The notes: generated from the sequence alone by a model not told the origin. Positions 26,252-36,045 are shown, counted from the first letter of the stretch. The stretch: DNA of 50,097 nucleotides from Peptostreptococcaceae bacterium (GCA_030532905.1 JAUNKE010000007.1:1-50097), one strand, 5' to 3'. Numbers and translations: made by a program.

Positions 26252-26674
26252 ATGAAAAAAATCGGATTGGATGTAGGAAATAAACGAATCGGGGTGGCAA
26301 TCAGTGACGAACTTTCGATGTTTGCACACCCCTTGTATACTATTGCTCGAAAAGGTATCGAGCGTGATTTGGAGGCCATTAAAAATCTTGTCGAAGAGCA
26401 TCAGGTCGATGAGGTTGTTATTGGCTTGCCCAAAAATATGGACGGTAGTGTAGGATTTCAAGGGGAAAAGACTTTGGCTTTTGCAGAGCGTTTGCAATTA
26501 CAGCTCAAAGATGTTAAAATAACCTTTTGGGATGAGCGATTGTCCACGAAAACGGCGAAGGATATAATGCTTAAAAATGGTATTAAGCAAGAAGATAAAA
26601 AGAAAATAGTAGATACAATTGCGGCGGTGGTTATTTTGGATAATTACCTGAGCTCTGTACGGAAAGGATTATAA
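26252..26674 (+). CDS. ruvX: Holliday junction resolvase RuvX/YqgF
   Basis: The 140-residue RNase H-like nuclease begins MKKIGLDVGNKRIGVAISDE, holds VIGLPKNMDGS mid-protein and WDERLSTKTA near the end, all family hallmarks with acidic active-site residues. It is known both as a predicted resolvase and for 16S rRNA 5'-end processing. There is no spacer to ireB and no strong SD, so translation is likely coupled. Confidence 0.95.
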   Translation: MKKIGLDVGNKRIGVAISDELSMFAHPLYTIARKGIERDLEAIKNLVEEHQVDEVVIGLPKNMDGSVGFQGEKTLAFAERLQLQLKDVKITFWDERLSTKTAKDIMLKNGIKQEDKKKIVDTIAAVVILDNYLSSVRKGL

Positions 26675-26931
26675 TGGACAAGTTTGAAAACTTTGATGAT
26701 GTAATCGTGCTGTTGGACGAAGAAGGCAATGAAGTGGAATTTGAATTGGTAATGTCTTTGGAAGCGAATGACACGACTTATTCCATTTTGGCACCTTTGG
26801 ACGAAGACGATGACGAGGCGTATATTTTTAGAGTTGAAGAAGATGAAAATGGTGAAATGATTTTAGAAGCGATTGATGACGATGACGAATATGAAATGGT
26901 CGTTGCAACTTATGAAACTTTGATAAATTAG
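26674..26931 (+). CDS. DUF1292 domain protein (YrzB-like)
   Basis: The 85-residue, strongly acidic protein contains LLDEEGNEVEFELV and YSILAPLDEDDDEAYIFRV, the DUF1292 pattern. Function is unknown, but it follows ireB-ruvX in many Bacillota. Its ATG overlaps the ruvX stop as TAATG and a GGAAAGG site precedes it. A terminator-like hairpin follows. Confidence 0.92.
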   Translation: MDKFENFDDVIVLLDEEGNEVEFELVMSLEANDTTYSILAPLDEDDDEAYIFRVEEDENGEMILEAIDDDDEYEMVVATYETLIN

Positions 26932-26940
26932 TATGATGTG

Positions 26941-26975
26941 AATCACCGGTATCTTTGTGGTATTGGTGATTTTTT
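26941..26975 (+). terminator. Terminator after the alaS operon
   Basis: AATCACC (26941-26947) pairs with GGTGATT (26965-26971), then TTTT follows. The stem is 7 bp with weak inner pairing. It closes the alaS-ireB-ruvX-DUF1292 unit. Confidence 0.65.
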
Positions 26976-26990
26976 AGATATGGAGGAAAG

Positions 26991-28658
26991 ATGGCAAAGA
27001 AAACATCGAAAATAAAAGTGATACCGCTGGGCGGTATGCAAGAAGTCGGCAAGAATATGACGGCGATTGAATTTAAAGACGAAATCATTATCGTCGATGC
27101 GGGATTAGGATTCCCGGAAGATGATATGCTCGGAATCGACATTGTAATTCCGGATATATCCTATTTACTCAAAAACAGAGAAAATGTAAAAGGTATGATT
27201 GTGACGCACGGTCACGAGGACCATATCGGAGCGATTCCGTATGTGCTCAAGAAATTGAACATTCCGGTTTATGCATCCAAATTGACATTGGGTTTGATTG
27301 AAAACAAATTGAAAGAGCATAAGATTTTTGATGCGCAGCTTGTGGAAGTGGCAATCGGTTCTTCCGTCAAGGTGGGCAAATTTACAGTGGATTTTATTCG
27401 CGTGAATCACAGTATTCCGGAAGCATCGGCATTGGCGATTCATACGACTGCCGGCGTGATTTTCCATTCGGGCGATTTCAAAATCGACCACACACCGATT
27501 GACGGCGAGTATATGGATTTCCAAAAAATCGCGGAAATCGGGAAAAAAGGCGTTTTGTTGATGCTCTGTGAAAGTACGAATGTCGAAAGACCGGGTTTTT
27601 CACCGTCTGAAAAAGTGGTGGGCAAAGCCTTCGACAATATTTTTGCGGATGCGAAAAAGAATCGAATCATCGTGGCGACATTCTCATCGAATATCCATCG
27701 ATTGCAACAGGTTTTCAGCGCGGCGGAAAAAGTCGGCAGAAAGGTCGTTATCTCCGGACGCTCGATGGAAAACACAACCACTTTGGCTCACAGCTTGGGC
27801 TATATCAACATTCCGCCGGGAATGCTTGTGGATATCAATGACATTTCTCAATACGGCGATCACGAAATCGTAATTATCACAACCGGCTCTCAGGGCGAGT
27901 CGATGGCGGCATTGTCGCGCATCGCGGCGGGAGAGCATCGTAAGATTTCGATTAAGAAGGGCGATGTGGTGGTGATGTCGTCGCATCCGATTCCGGGAAA
28001 TGAAAAGATGGTTTCGAAAGTAATCAACCAGCTTTTTGAAAGAGGAGCGGAAGTGATTTATGACAGCTTCAAAGACATCCATGTTTCAGGACATGCCTTC
28101 CGAGAAGAAATCAAAATGATGCACAGTATGGTGCGTCCGAAATTCTTTATGCCGGTTCATGGAGAGTATCGTCATTTGGAGCAGCATGCGCGATTGGCGG
28201 TCGAGCTCGGCATGGATGAGGAAGATATTTTCAAATTGGCGAACGGTCAAGTGTTGGAAGTGGATAAAAATAAAGCGGCGATTGCCGGGAGAGTGCCGTC
28301 GGGCAATATCATGGTTGACGGATTGGGCGTGGGCGATGTCGGAAATATCGTGCTTCGCGACCGCAAACATCTCTCCGAGGACGGCTTGATTGTCGTCGTG
28401 CTTTCGATGTCCAAAGAGGACGGCACCGTAGTTTCGGGACCGGATTTGATTTCGCGCGGATTCGTCTATGTGCGCGAGTCGGAAGATTTGATGGAAGAGG
28501 CGAAGGAAATTGTGATTTCCGGACTTCGACGCAGCGAGCAGAATCAAATCAAGGACTGGTCTTATATCAAAAATATGATTCGAGAGGATTTGAAACGCTT
28601 CTTGTTTGAAAAGACAAAACGAAATCCGATGATTTTACCGATTATTATGGATGTATAA
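26991..28658 (+). CDS. rnj: Ribonuclease J
   Basis: The 555-residue metallo-beta-lactamase/beta-CASP RNase has the zinc motif THGHEDHIGAIP at about residue 72, HSGDFKID and GTSSN-like SHPIPGNE elements, and the beta-CASP part with SGHAFREEIKMM and MPVHGEYRHL. The C-terminal domain is present. RNase J does 5'-3' exonuclease and endonuclease work in mRNA decay and rRNA maturation. GGAGGAAAG precedes the ATG. The only RNase J gene in this window; another paralogue elsewhere is possible. Confidence 0.96.
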   Translation: MAKKTSKIKVIPLGGMQEVGKNMTAIEFKDEIIIVDAGLGFPEDDMLGIDIVIPDISYLLKNRENVKGMIVTHGHEDHIGAIPYVLKKLNIPVYASKLTLGLIENKLKEHKIFDAQLVEVAIGSSVKVGKFTVDFIRVNHSIPEASALAIHTTAGVIFHSGDFKIDHTPIDGEYMDFQKIAEIGKKGVLLMLCESTNVERPGFSPSEKVVGKAFDNIFADAKKNRIIVATFSSNIHRLQQVFSAAEKVGRKVVISGRSMENTTTLAHSLGYINIPPGMLVDINDISQYGDHEIVIITTGSQGESMAALSRIAAGEHRKISIKKGDVVVMSSHPIPGNEKMVSKVINQLFERGAEVIYDSFKDIHVSGHAFREEIKMMHSMVRPKFFMPVHGEYRHLEQHARLAVELGMDEEDIFKLANGQVLEVDKNKAAIAGRVPSGNIMVDGLGVGDVGNIVLRDRKHLSEDGLIVVVLSMSKEDGTVVSGPDLISRGFVYVRESEDLMEEAKEIVISGLRRSEQNQIKDWSYIKNMIREDLKRFLFEKTKRNPMILPIIMDV

Positions 28659-28683
28659 TTTGTAGACTTGAAAAGAGGAACGA

Positions 28684-29295
28684 ATGATTGATGAGATTTT
28701 TGACAAATTAGTTATTCTGCCGGGCATTGTCATCGCGATGGCATTTCATGAATTCGCACATGCTTTGGCGGCATATTGGATGGGCGATGATACGGCGGAG
28801 AGAATGGGAAGATTGACGCTCAATCCGGCAAGTCACATCGATCCGATCGGTTTGATATGTTTGTTGGTTGGACGATTCGGATGGGCGAGACCCGTTCCGT
28901 TTAACGAAAATAATTTCGAGAATCGCAATTTAGGTGTCTTTGTCGTATCGATTGCGGGGGTGACGATGAATATTTTGATTGCCATCGTCTCTTTCCTTTT
29001 GCTCAAATGGACGGCGGGTTTGCTCAATAATGATGTATATAATGAAGTGATTTTCAACATCGCATGGATCAATATCGGTTTTGCGGCATTCAATCTGTTG
29101 CCGATTCCGCCGCTGGACGGCTCCAAAATTTTGGCGTCCTTTTTACCGGCGAGACAAAGACAGGTGTTCTATCAGTATGAAAGATATGGAATGCTTTTGA
29201 TGATTGCATTGATTGCTACGGGCGCGACACGATTTTTCTTGGAGCCGCTTGTAACGGGAATTTTTGAATTCATTTCATTCGTGGTAGGTATTTAG
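28684..29295 (+). CDS. Site-2 protease family (M50) membrane protein
   Basis: The 203-residue membrane protein has the zinc motif H22-E23-F-A-H26 (FHEFAH) and the second-ligand motif PIPPLDGSKI with Asp145. About five membrane segments are seen. It lacks PDZ domains, like the YwhC-type short M50 proteins, so it is not a canonical RseP. It could process membrane-bound regulators. It is 25 nt after RNase J and 2 nt before scpA. Confidence 0.93.
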   Translation: MIDEIFDKLVILPGIVIAMAFHEFAHALAAYWMGDDTAERMGRLTLNPASHIDPIGLICLLVGRFGWARPVPFNENNFENRNLGVFVVSIAGVTMNILIAIVSFLLLKWTAGLLNNDVYNEVIFNIAWINIGFAAFNLLPIPPLDGSKILASFLPARQRQVFYQYERYGMLLMIALIATGATRFFLEPLVTGIFEFISFVVGI

Positions 29296-29297
29296 TC

Positions 29298-30017
29298 ATG
29301 GAATACAAAATTGACACCATTGATTTTCAAGGGCCGTTGGATTTGTTGTTGGAACTGATTCGCAGCAACAAATGTGAAATCAAGGATATTTTTATCAAAA
29401 ATATCATCGAGCAATATTTAGAGGTGATTGAAACCGTCAGCAAAAATAATTGCGAGATTGCATCGGAATTTATTACGATGGCAAGCACTTTGATTGAGTT
29501 GAAATCCCGATATTTCATTTATATCAATGACCGATTGGAAGATGAGGAAGAGCCGGGCAAGGAATTGTTCGAGCTTTTGGAAGAGTATAAGCGATTCAAG
29601 GAGATTGCCGCCGTACTCGGCGAGCAGTATGAAAAAACCGAAGTCGCTTATACGAACAAGGCGGCGGAGGTGCTGATTGAAGAAGAGGTGGATTTTTCAA
29701 ATTTCACCATCATCGACATCTTTGCGGTCTATTCCCGATTCGCGAAAGAAATCAAAAAACCGTCGCGAACGAATTTGGTCAGCTTCAAAAAAATCTCGGT
29801 CGAAGATAAGATTGCGGAAATTGAAGAAATTTTGATGTCGATGTCCAAAGTGTATTTTGACAAAATTGTCAACGGACAGGTCAAGGATGATGTGGTGGCG
29901 AGTCTGCTCGGTGTGCTCGAGCTTTCGAAAGCGCAGCGAGTTCAGCTGAGTCAGCGCAAGATATTCGACAATATTTTGATAGAGAGGGCATTTGATGGAA
30001 AATCAGAAGCTTATTAG
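29298..30017 (+). CDS. scpA: Segregation and condensation protein ScpA
   Basis: The 239-residue kleisin starts with the conserved FQGPLDLLLELI and TLIELKSRYFI. It bridges the Smc heads with ScpB for chromosome compaction. It begins 2 nt after the M50 gene, overlaps scpB by 23 nt, and uses the M50-scpA-scpB arrangement common in Bacillota. Confidence 0.95.
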   Translation: MEYKIDTIDFQGPLDLLLELIRSNKCEIKDIFIKNIIEQYLEVIETVSKNNCEIASEFITMASTLIELKSRYFIYINDRLEDEEEPGKELFELLEEYKRFKEIAAVLGEQYEKTEVAYTNKAAEVLIEEEVDFSNFTIIDIFAVYSRFAKEIKKPSRTNLVSFKKISVEDKIAEIEEILMSMSKVYFDKIVNGQVKDDVVASLLGVLELSKAQRVQLSQRKIFDNILIERAFDGKSEAY

Positions 30018-30540
30018 CATAATCGAATCCATTTTATTTGTAGCGTCCGACCCGGTATCCGTCAAGGACATGGTAAAAGTTTTTGCGGAGCGGGAAGAAG
30101 TTTCCGCCAAGACGATTCGCTCGGCCTGTGAAGAATTGGCGAAGCGCTATGAAGAATCCGGCAGCGGTCTGCGATTGCTTCAGGTGGAAGATGCTTTTCA
30201 AATTATCGCCAACACCGAGAACAATTTTTACATCGAGCAGATTACGGTGAAAAAGAAAAAGAAGACTCTATCTCAGGCGGCGCTTGAGGTGGTGAGCATC
30301 ATCGCCTACAAACAGCCGATTACAAAAATTGAGATTGAGGAGATTCGCGGAGTGAAATCCGACCGCGTAATCAGCAATTTGCTCGAACTGGATTTGATTG
30401 CTGAAAAAGGAAGATTGGATCGTATCGGTCGTCCGATTCTGTATGGAACGACGGATACTTTTTTGCGTGAGTTTGGCATCGACAAAATCAAAAATCTGCC
30501 AAAGGTAGCGATGACGGAGAACGAAAATGAGCAAGGATAA
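29995..30540 (+). CDS. scpB: Segregation and condensation protein ScpB
   Basis: The 181-residue winged-helix protein has IIESILFVASDPVS, SQAALEVVSIIAYKQPITK and EIRGVKSDRVISNLLE, the standard ScpB blocks, ending in FLREFGI. It pairs with ScpA in the Smc complex. The ATG at 29995 lies in the scpA tail; a TTG at 29992 is an alternative start. Translation is probably coupled. Confidence 0.95.
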   Translation: MENQKLISIIESILFVASDPVSVKDMVKVFAEREEVSAKTIRSACEELAKRYEESGSGLRLLQVEDAFQIIANTENNFYIEQITVKKKKKTLSQAALEVVSIIAYKQPITKIEIEEIRGVKSDRVISNLLELDLIAEKGRLDRIGRPILYGTTDTFLREFGIDKIKNLPKVAMTENENEQG

Positions 30541-31012
30541 TCAACTTTTTTTTACGATACTGTATATTTTTTGCGGCATCATGCTGTTGCGCTCGATTCA
30601 AAAAGCATTTTTTACGAAGTTGGAGCAGCCGTCCGACTATATGAAGCGCGCAAATTATGCCGTTTCTTTTTTTAAGGCGAGAAATTATGCCAACAATCTT
30701 TTGCAGAAAGCTTTGGATCGTTTTGACAATCTGACGGAGGAAGAATTGTCTTTCATTCATTTTCAAATGGGATACAATTATTTCGACAAGCGGAATTTTG
30801 AGCAGGCGGCAAAGCATTTTGAGCTTTCGTGGCCATTTTTGAAAAAAGCGAAGATTTCCTATAACAAAGGTTATGCGAGCCTCGTCGTTGCCTTTTACAA
30901 TATCGGACAGAAGGAAAAGGCGCGCGAGATTTATCATTATCTGCGAAAGAAAGAAAGTTATGACCCGCGTTTTGCGGCATTGGAGTATTTGGAGCGGAGT
31001 ATTTTTAAATAG
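30527..31012 (+). CDS. Membrane-anchored TPR-like protein
   Basis: The 161-residue protein has an N-terminal hydrophobic segment (LFFTILYIFCGIMLL), then helix pairs with TPR spacing: YNYFDKRNFEQAAKHFELS and FYNIGQKEKAREIYHYL. It likely mediates protein contacts at the membrane. The gene starts inside the scpB end, so it belongs to the same transcript. The specific partner is unknown. Confidence 0.75.
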   Translation: MSKDNQLFFTILYIFCGIMLLRSIQKAFFTKLEQPSDYMKRANYAVSFFKARNYANNLLQKALDRFDNLTEEELSFIHFQMGYNYFDKRNFEQAAKHFELSWPFLKKAKISYNKGYASLVVAFYNIGQKEKAREIYHYLRKKESYDPRFAALEYLERSIFK

Positions 31013-31023
31013 ACGGAGGGTGA

Positions 31024-32862
31024 ATGAATAAATTAAGGAGTTTTCTCGGAAGGGTCGATAAGCCCGGGAGATATTTGGGAAATGAATATAATTCGATTAT
31101 AAAGAACCTTGACGATGTAAAGGTTCGTTTTGCATTTTGTTTTCCGGATGTGTATGAAATCGGCATGAGCCATCTGGGATTGCATATTTTGCATGGCGTG
31201 CTCAATTCGTTGGACTATGTTTGGTGTGAGCGCGCTTTTTCCGTCGGCGTGGATATGGAGGAGCTGCTTCGGGAAAATAATATGAATTTGTTTTCATTGG
31301 AGAGCAAAACGCCTTTGCATGAATTTGATTTTGTCGGCGTGACTTTGCAATATGAAATGTCGTACACCAATATTTTGAATATGCTCGACCTTGGGGGAAT
31401 CAGCATTTTTTCAAAGGACAGAAAAGAAGAAGAGCCTTTGGTCGTCTTCGGGGGACCATGCGCTTACAATGTCGAGCCTTTGGCGGATTTTGCGGATATC
31501 GTGTTGCTCGGTGAAGGGGAGGAATCTTTGCCCGAGCTGACGGATTTGTATCGCAAGCGCAAAGAGAGCGGAAACTACAGCCGCAAAGAATTTTTGTCGG
31601 AGGTTGCAAAAAATATCAAGGGTGCTTATGTGCCTTCGCTCTATGAAGTGCAATACAAGGATGGCGTTTTTGAGAGTATTCATCCGATTGAAGAAGGAGT
31701 ACCCGCCGTCATTGAAAAAAGAATCGTTCATGATTTGAACGAAGGATTTATTTTGGACAAGATGATGGTGCCTCATATCGACATCGTTCATTCGCGAATT
31801 ATGCTGGAGCTGTTTCGAGGTTGTACGCGCGGCTGTCGTTTTTGTCAGGCGGGCATCGTCTATCGTCCGGTGCGCGAGCGTAAGATGGAGACCTTGCTCA
31901 AGGCGGCGGATTCTTTGGTAAAGTCCACCGGCTATGAAGAGATGTCGCTGACTTCGCTCAGCACGAGTGATTATTCGAATCTGGAAGTGCTTTTGGACAG
32001 TCTCAACTCGGAATATTCCAAGGAAAAATTGAGTTTGTCCCTGCCGTCGCTTCGGGTGGATAATTTTTCCATCGAGATGGCGGAAAAAATTCAAACCGTT
32101 CGTCGCTCCGGATTGACACTTGCACCGGAAGCCGGCTCGCAGCGTTTGCGCGATGTCATCAACAAGGGCGTGACGAAGGAGGACTTGGTTCAGGCGACGA
32201 CCAAAGCTTTTGAAAGCGGATGGCGCAATGTCAAATTATATTTTATGACGGGATTGCCGACCGAGACCTTCGAAGATTTGGACGGGATTGCCGATTTGGC
32301 ATATACGGTCATCGACACATACAAAAAAGTGAACGGTACGAAAAATATCAACAATTTCAATGTGACCATCAGCACCTCGGTGTTCGTGCCGAAGCCCAAT
32401 ACGCCATTCCAATGGTTCGGTCAGGATTCGCAGGAGTTGATGACGCAAAAGCAACAATATCTCAAAGAAAAATTGCGTCACCGAAATATCACCTACAATT
32501 ATCATGACAACAAGACGAGCTTTTTGGAGGCGGTGATTGCGCGAGGCGACAGACGAATCGGACAGGTGATTTACGAGGCATTTCGAAACGGCTGTAAATT
32601 TGACAGTTGGGGAGAGCATTTCAAATATGAAGAATGGATGAAGGCTTTTGAAAAAGTCGGCATCGACCCGAGCGAATTTGCCAACAAAGAGAGAGACATT
32701 GACGAACCGTTGCCTTGGGACCATCTCTCCTGTGGCGTCAGCAAAAGATTTTTGCAAAGAGAATTGGATTTGGCATATAAGGAAGTGGAATCGGGCGATT
32801 GCCGCTTAGGATGTATCGCTTGCGGAATCAATCAGGGACTTGGAAAGGGATTGTGCGGATGA
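31024..32862 (+). CDS. TIGR03960-type radical SAM protein with B12-binding-like domain
   Basis: The 612-residue protein has an N-terminal cobalamin-binding-like region, the 4Fe-4S radical SAM motif RGCTRGCRFCQAG (Cys, CxxxCxxC, about residue 265-273), LAPEAGSQRLRDVINKG, and cysteines at the end (CRLGCIACG). The family always pairs with a DUF2344 protein, encoded next with an ATGA overlap. Its reaction is not established; RNA modification has been suggested for neighbours. The start has GACGGAGG upstream. Confidence 0.93.
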   Translation: MNKLRSFLGRVDKPGRYLGNEYNSIIKNLDDVKVRFAFCFPDVYEIGMSHLGLHILHGVLNSLDYVWCERAFSVGVDMEELLRENNMNLFSLESKTPLHEFDFVGVTLQYEMSYTNILNMLDLGGISIFSKDRKEEEPLVVFGGPCAYNVEPLADFADIVLLGEGEESLPELTDLYRKRKESGNYSRKEFLSEVAKNIKGAYVPSLYEVQYKDGVFESIHPIEEGVPAVIEKRIVHDLNEGFILDKMMVPHIDIVHSRIMLELFRGCTRGCRFCQAGIVYRPVRERKMETLLKAADSLVKSTGYEEMSLTSLSTSDYSNLEVLLDSLNSEYSKEKLSLSLPSLRVDNFSIEMAEKIQTVRRSGLTLAPEAGSQRLRDVINKGVTKEDLVQATTKAFESGWRNVKLYFMTGLPTETFEDLDGIADLAYTVIDTYKKVNGTKNINNFNVTISTSVFVPKPNTPFQWFGQDSQELMTQKQQYLKEKLRHRNITYNYHDNKTSFLEAVIARGDRRIGQVIYEAFRNGCKFDSWGEHFKYEEWMKAFEKVGIDPSEFANKERDIDEPLPWDHLSCGVSKRFLQRELDLAYKEVESGDCRLGCIACGINQGLGKGLCG

Positions 32863-33512
32863 TTATAAGATGTAAATACGCTAAGCTCGGCGAAATATCC
32901 TTTATCTCCCATTTGGATTTGCTTCGGATTTTTATTCGTGCGTTGCGACGGGAGAATATCAATGTCAACTACAGTCAGGGATTTCATCCCCATCCGAAAA
33001 TGTCTTTTTCACCGGCTTTGAGTCTCGGTGTCGAAAGCATTTGCGAATATGTTGATATCGATATCGCGGATGAGATAGGAATGGAAGAATTTCAAAACCG
33101 ATTGAATCATGCCTTGCCGCGCGGAGTTGAAATCACGCATTGTGAAGAAGTTTCAAAACTCGGCGGGATGACCGTTTTGTCATCGCACAGCCAATATGAA
33201 TTTCATGTCGAGCATTTGGATGAGAAGATGAATCAGGCGCTTGAAAAAGTTCTCGGCAGTGAAGAAATCGTGATTGAGAAAAGAAATAAAAAAGGAAAGA
33301 TGTTGGCAATCAATGTGCGCGACCGCATCGTCGATGCCTTCGTCAAAGACGGCAAAATCTATGCCACCTTGCTCAACTCCACGAACGGAGCGATGAAGCC
33401 GGCGGAGTTTATGCAAATTTTGTCCAAAGAGTATGGCGAAGAAATTGTGCCGGAGCGCATCATTAAAATCAATCTTTATTCTTTTGACGGAAAGGAATAT
33501 CGGCTTGTCTAA
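32859..33512 (+). CDS. TIGR03936/DUF2344 radical SAM-associated protein
   Basis: The 217-residue protein starts MIIRCKYAKLGEISFISHLDL and has SQGFHPHPKMSFSPALSLGVES, the DUF2344 signature. Its ATG overlaps the TIGR03960 stop (ATGA at 32859). In many genomes the two are fused or adjacent, so they probably work together. The RNase E/G gene starts within its last codons. Confidence 0.92.
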   Translation: MIIRCKYAKLGEISFISHLDLLRIFIRALRRENINVNYSQGFHPHPKMSFSPALSLGVESICEYVDIDIADEIGMEEFQNRLNHALPRGVEITHCEEVSKLGGMTVLSSHSQYEFHVEHLDEKMNQALEKVLGSEEIVIEKRNKKGKMLAINVRDRIVDAFVKDGKIYATLLNSTNGAMKPAEFMQILSKEYGEEIVPERIIKINLYSFDGKEYRLV

Positions 33513-34848
33513 GCTACTCATTGAGCAAAGCAGTCAATGCTGCAAATTGGCGGTGGTTGAAAAGGACATGCGCCATCTTCAAATTATTTGGAGCAACCAA
33601 TGGCCGCAAAAAGACAGGATTTATCGAGCGAGAGTTCTTCGATACAATCTGATTATGCAATCGGCGCTTTTGGATGCGGGCGATTGCGAGCTATATTTGA
33701 AAACGAAGGAAAAGCAAAAGGTCGGCGATGAATTGCTCGTGCAAATCACGAGCGAGGAATCCGGCAAAAGAGCGAGAGCCACGACGGATATTACGCTGGG
33801 TGGCGAATTTGTCGTGCTGCTGCTTCAAGGTAAGGGAGTCAAATGCTCGAAAAAAACGGCGAATAATAAGTCGGTTCAAAAACTGGCGGAGAAGCTTAGC
33901 GTGGAATTTGAAAATGAAATCAAAGACTTCGGAATTTTACTGCGCAGTAAGTCGGACATCGGGCATTTGGAAGAGATAGAAAACGAAATTCGCGCGCTTG
34001 CGGCAAAAATTCCCGCTCTGCTCAGCGAAGGAATCGGACTCAAATACGATGCCTTTGACAAAGAGAAGAGCATCGCCGAATTGGTGGAGCGATACCATGT
34101 GACCGAAGTGCTGTCCAATGAGCATCGCATTTCCGACGGATTGAAAAAATATTTTCGCGAAAAAAACATCGAGCACCACTATGACAGAACTTTTGTGTTG
34201 GACGGACAGGGCATCGTGATGAGCCAATTTCTAAAAACGGAGCATGTATTTGAAGAATGTTCTCTGCATGTCAATTTTTTGGAAGCGCTCTGCGTTATCG
34301 ATGTGAACGCGCCCTTTCTTCGATACGATGCACTTCGCGAGCAGAAAATTTTGCAGACGAATCAAATCGCCTTTGAAAAATCCATGCAGATTATAGAGCA
34401 GCTCGGTCTGTCGGGCATCGTGATGATTGACTTTATCACGATGAAGAAAAAAGAGCAGGCGATATTTGAAGAGTTCATCGCCAAAATGCTATATAATAGG
34501 AAGAAACACATCACGAGTTGTCAGATGACCGAAAGCTCTCTTTTGCAACTCATTGTTTCGCGAACCAAACAAAATATCATCACTTCGATTGCTCAGACCT
34601 GCCCGAGCTGTCAAGGCAGCGGGAAAATTCTTTCCAATGCGATGATGCTGGATGATTTTGAAATTCGATTGCTCGGAAGCGGAATCGATTTTGAAAATCG
34701 GATGTTGCAAATTGAAGTGCCGATGCATTTTGACGAAGATGATATCGCCAATCTGAAAAAAATATTGGAAAAATATAATATCCGATTCGAAATCAATGCA
34801 CAAGCAAAAAATGAAATCGGATTTCGATATGCAAAAGAGCATCCGTAA
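33505..34848 (+). CDS. rng: RNase E/G family ribonuclease, divergent
   Basis: The 447-residue protein has an S1-like region (about 30-115), the catalytic core with VIDVN (Asp and Asn) and MIDFI (second Asp), and a CPSC zinc-link plus GSGK. The usual VDVNSG reads IDVNAP, and the S1 region is poorly conserved. Metal-binding residues are kept, so it may be active in RNA processing. The start is TTG at 33505 with AAAGGAA upstream; it overlaps the previous gene by 8 nt. In many Clostridia rplU, prp and rpmA follow this gene; here they do not. Confidence 0.85.
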   Translation: MSKLLIEQSSQCCKLAVVEKDMRHLQIIWSNQWPQKDRIYRARVLRYNLIMQSALLDAGDCELYLKTKEKQKVGDELLVQITSEESGKRARATTDITLGGEFVVLLLQGKGVKCSKKTANNKSVQKLAEKLSVEFENEIKDFGILLRSKSDIGHLEEIENEIRALAAKIPALLSEGIGLKYDAFDKEKSIAELVERYHVTEVLSNEHRISDGLKKYFREKNIEHHYDRTFVLDGQGIVMSQFLKTEHVFEECSLHVNFLEALCVIDVNAPFLRYDALREQKILQTNQIAFEKSMQIIEQLGLSGIVMIDFITMKKKEQAIFEEFIAKMLYNRKKHITSCQMTESSLLQLIVSRTKQNIITSIAQTCPSCQGSGKILSNAMMLDDFEIRLLGSGIDFENRMLQIEVPMHFDEDDIANLKKILEKYNIRFEINAQAKNEIGFRYAKEHP

Positions 34849-35021
34849 ATTTTCTTCCGATTTTTTGATATAAATTCGGATTTTTGACCGCGGATGCCGT
34901 TTTCTTGTAAAAAATTTTAATAAATTTGCCAACATTGGAGCAAAGATATAGAAAAAAAGATTAAAAAAGATTATAATAAGAGAGTGAACAAAATTGAGAC
35001 AGCCATTAACAGGAGAATGTT
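34849..35021. other. Non-coding spacer before asnA
   Basis: AT-rich, with no gene. A TATAAT at 34972-34977 may be the asnA -10, but no -35 is seen at the right distance. An AACAGGAG site precedes asnA. Confidence 0.45.
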
Positions 35022-36035
35022 ATGAGCAAAGAAAAATTGATTATTCCACAAAATTATTCCAGCAGCTTGAGCCTGATGGAAACCGAAGTGGCAATTAAGG
35101 TACTTAAAGACAAATTCGAAAAAGAATTATCACGAAAACTCAATTTGACGCGCGTTTCCGCTCCTTTGTTCGTGAAAAAGTCCACCGGACTCAATGACGA
35201 CCTCAACGGTGTGGAGCGACCCGTCGGATTCGATATGCTCGATACGGGATATTATGCGGAAATCGTGCAATCGCTCGCGAAATGGAAGCGGATGGCATTG
35301 GGCAATTACGGCGTCGAAGTGGGCAAGGGCATCTACACCGATATGAATGCCGTTCGCCGAGACGAAGAATTGGACAATATTCATTCGATTTATGTTGACC
35401 AATGGGATTGGGAAAAAGTAATTTTGGAAGAAGACCGAACCATCGATACGCTGATGTCGATTGTGCGGGATATTTATGAAGTGTTCAAAATCACTTCCTA
35501 CAAGATGAATTACGAATTTCCGCAAATCAATTCGGAATTGCCGAAGGAAATATTTTTTATCACATCGCAGGATTTACTCGACCTTTACCCGAACCTGACT
35601 CCGAAAGAGCGCGAATATGCAATCGCCAAAGAACATGGCGCCGTATTCATTATGCAAATCGGAAAATTGCTCTCCAACGGCGAAATGCACGACGGACGGG
35701 CGGCGGACTACGACGATTGGGAGCTCAACGGCGATATTTTGTTTTATTATGATGTGCTCGATATTGCGCTGGAACTTTCCTCGATGGGAATTCGTGTGGA
35801 TAAGGAAGCCTTGCTCAAGCAAATCAAAATTCGTGAGCAGGAGCACAAGTTGGAATTTGATTTTCAAAAGAGCGTGCTGGAAGGCAGAGTGCCTTTTACC
35901 GTAGGCGGCGGAATCGGGCAGTCGCGAATCTGTATGTTTTTCCTACGCAAAGCACATATCGGCGAAGTGCAGGCGTCGATTTGGGATGACGAAACAATCG
36001 CTATCTGCAAAGAGCACAATATCAATTTATTATAA
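35022..36035 (+). CDS. asnA: Aspartate-ammonia ligase AsnA
   Basis: The 337-residue enzyme matches AsnA in length and motifs: FEKELSRKLNLTRVSAPLFV, GLNDDLNGVERPVGF, DWEKVI, and GGGIGQSRICMFFL near the end, a class II synthetase-like fold. It makes asparagine from aspartate, ammonia and ATP. An HPr-like gene follows 10 nt later. Confidence 0.97.
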   Translation: MSKEKLIIPQNYSSSLSLMETEVAIKVLKDKFEKELSRKLNLTRVSAPLFVKKSTGLNDDLNGVERPVGFDMLDTGYYAEIVQSLAKWKRMALGNYGVEVGKGIYTDMNAVRRDEELDNIHSIYVDQWDWEKVILEEDRTIDTLMSIVRDIYEVFKITSYKMNYEFPQINSELPKEIFFITSQDLLDLYPNLTPKEREYAIAKEHGAVFIMQIGKLLSNGEMHDGRAADYDDWELNGDILFYYDVLDIALELSSMGIRVDKEALLKQIKIREQEHKLEFDFQKSVLEGRVPFTVGGGIGQSRICMFFLRKAHIGEVQASIWDDETIAICKEHNINLL

Positions 36036-36045
36036 GAGGGATGGA

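Noticed and set aside
29298..30540. Frameshift between scpA and scpB
   Set aside because: The 23 nt overlap is a normal gene overlap; both proteins are full length with intact motifs.
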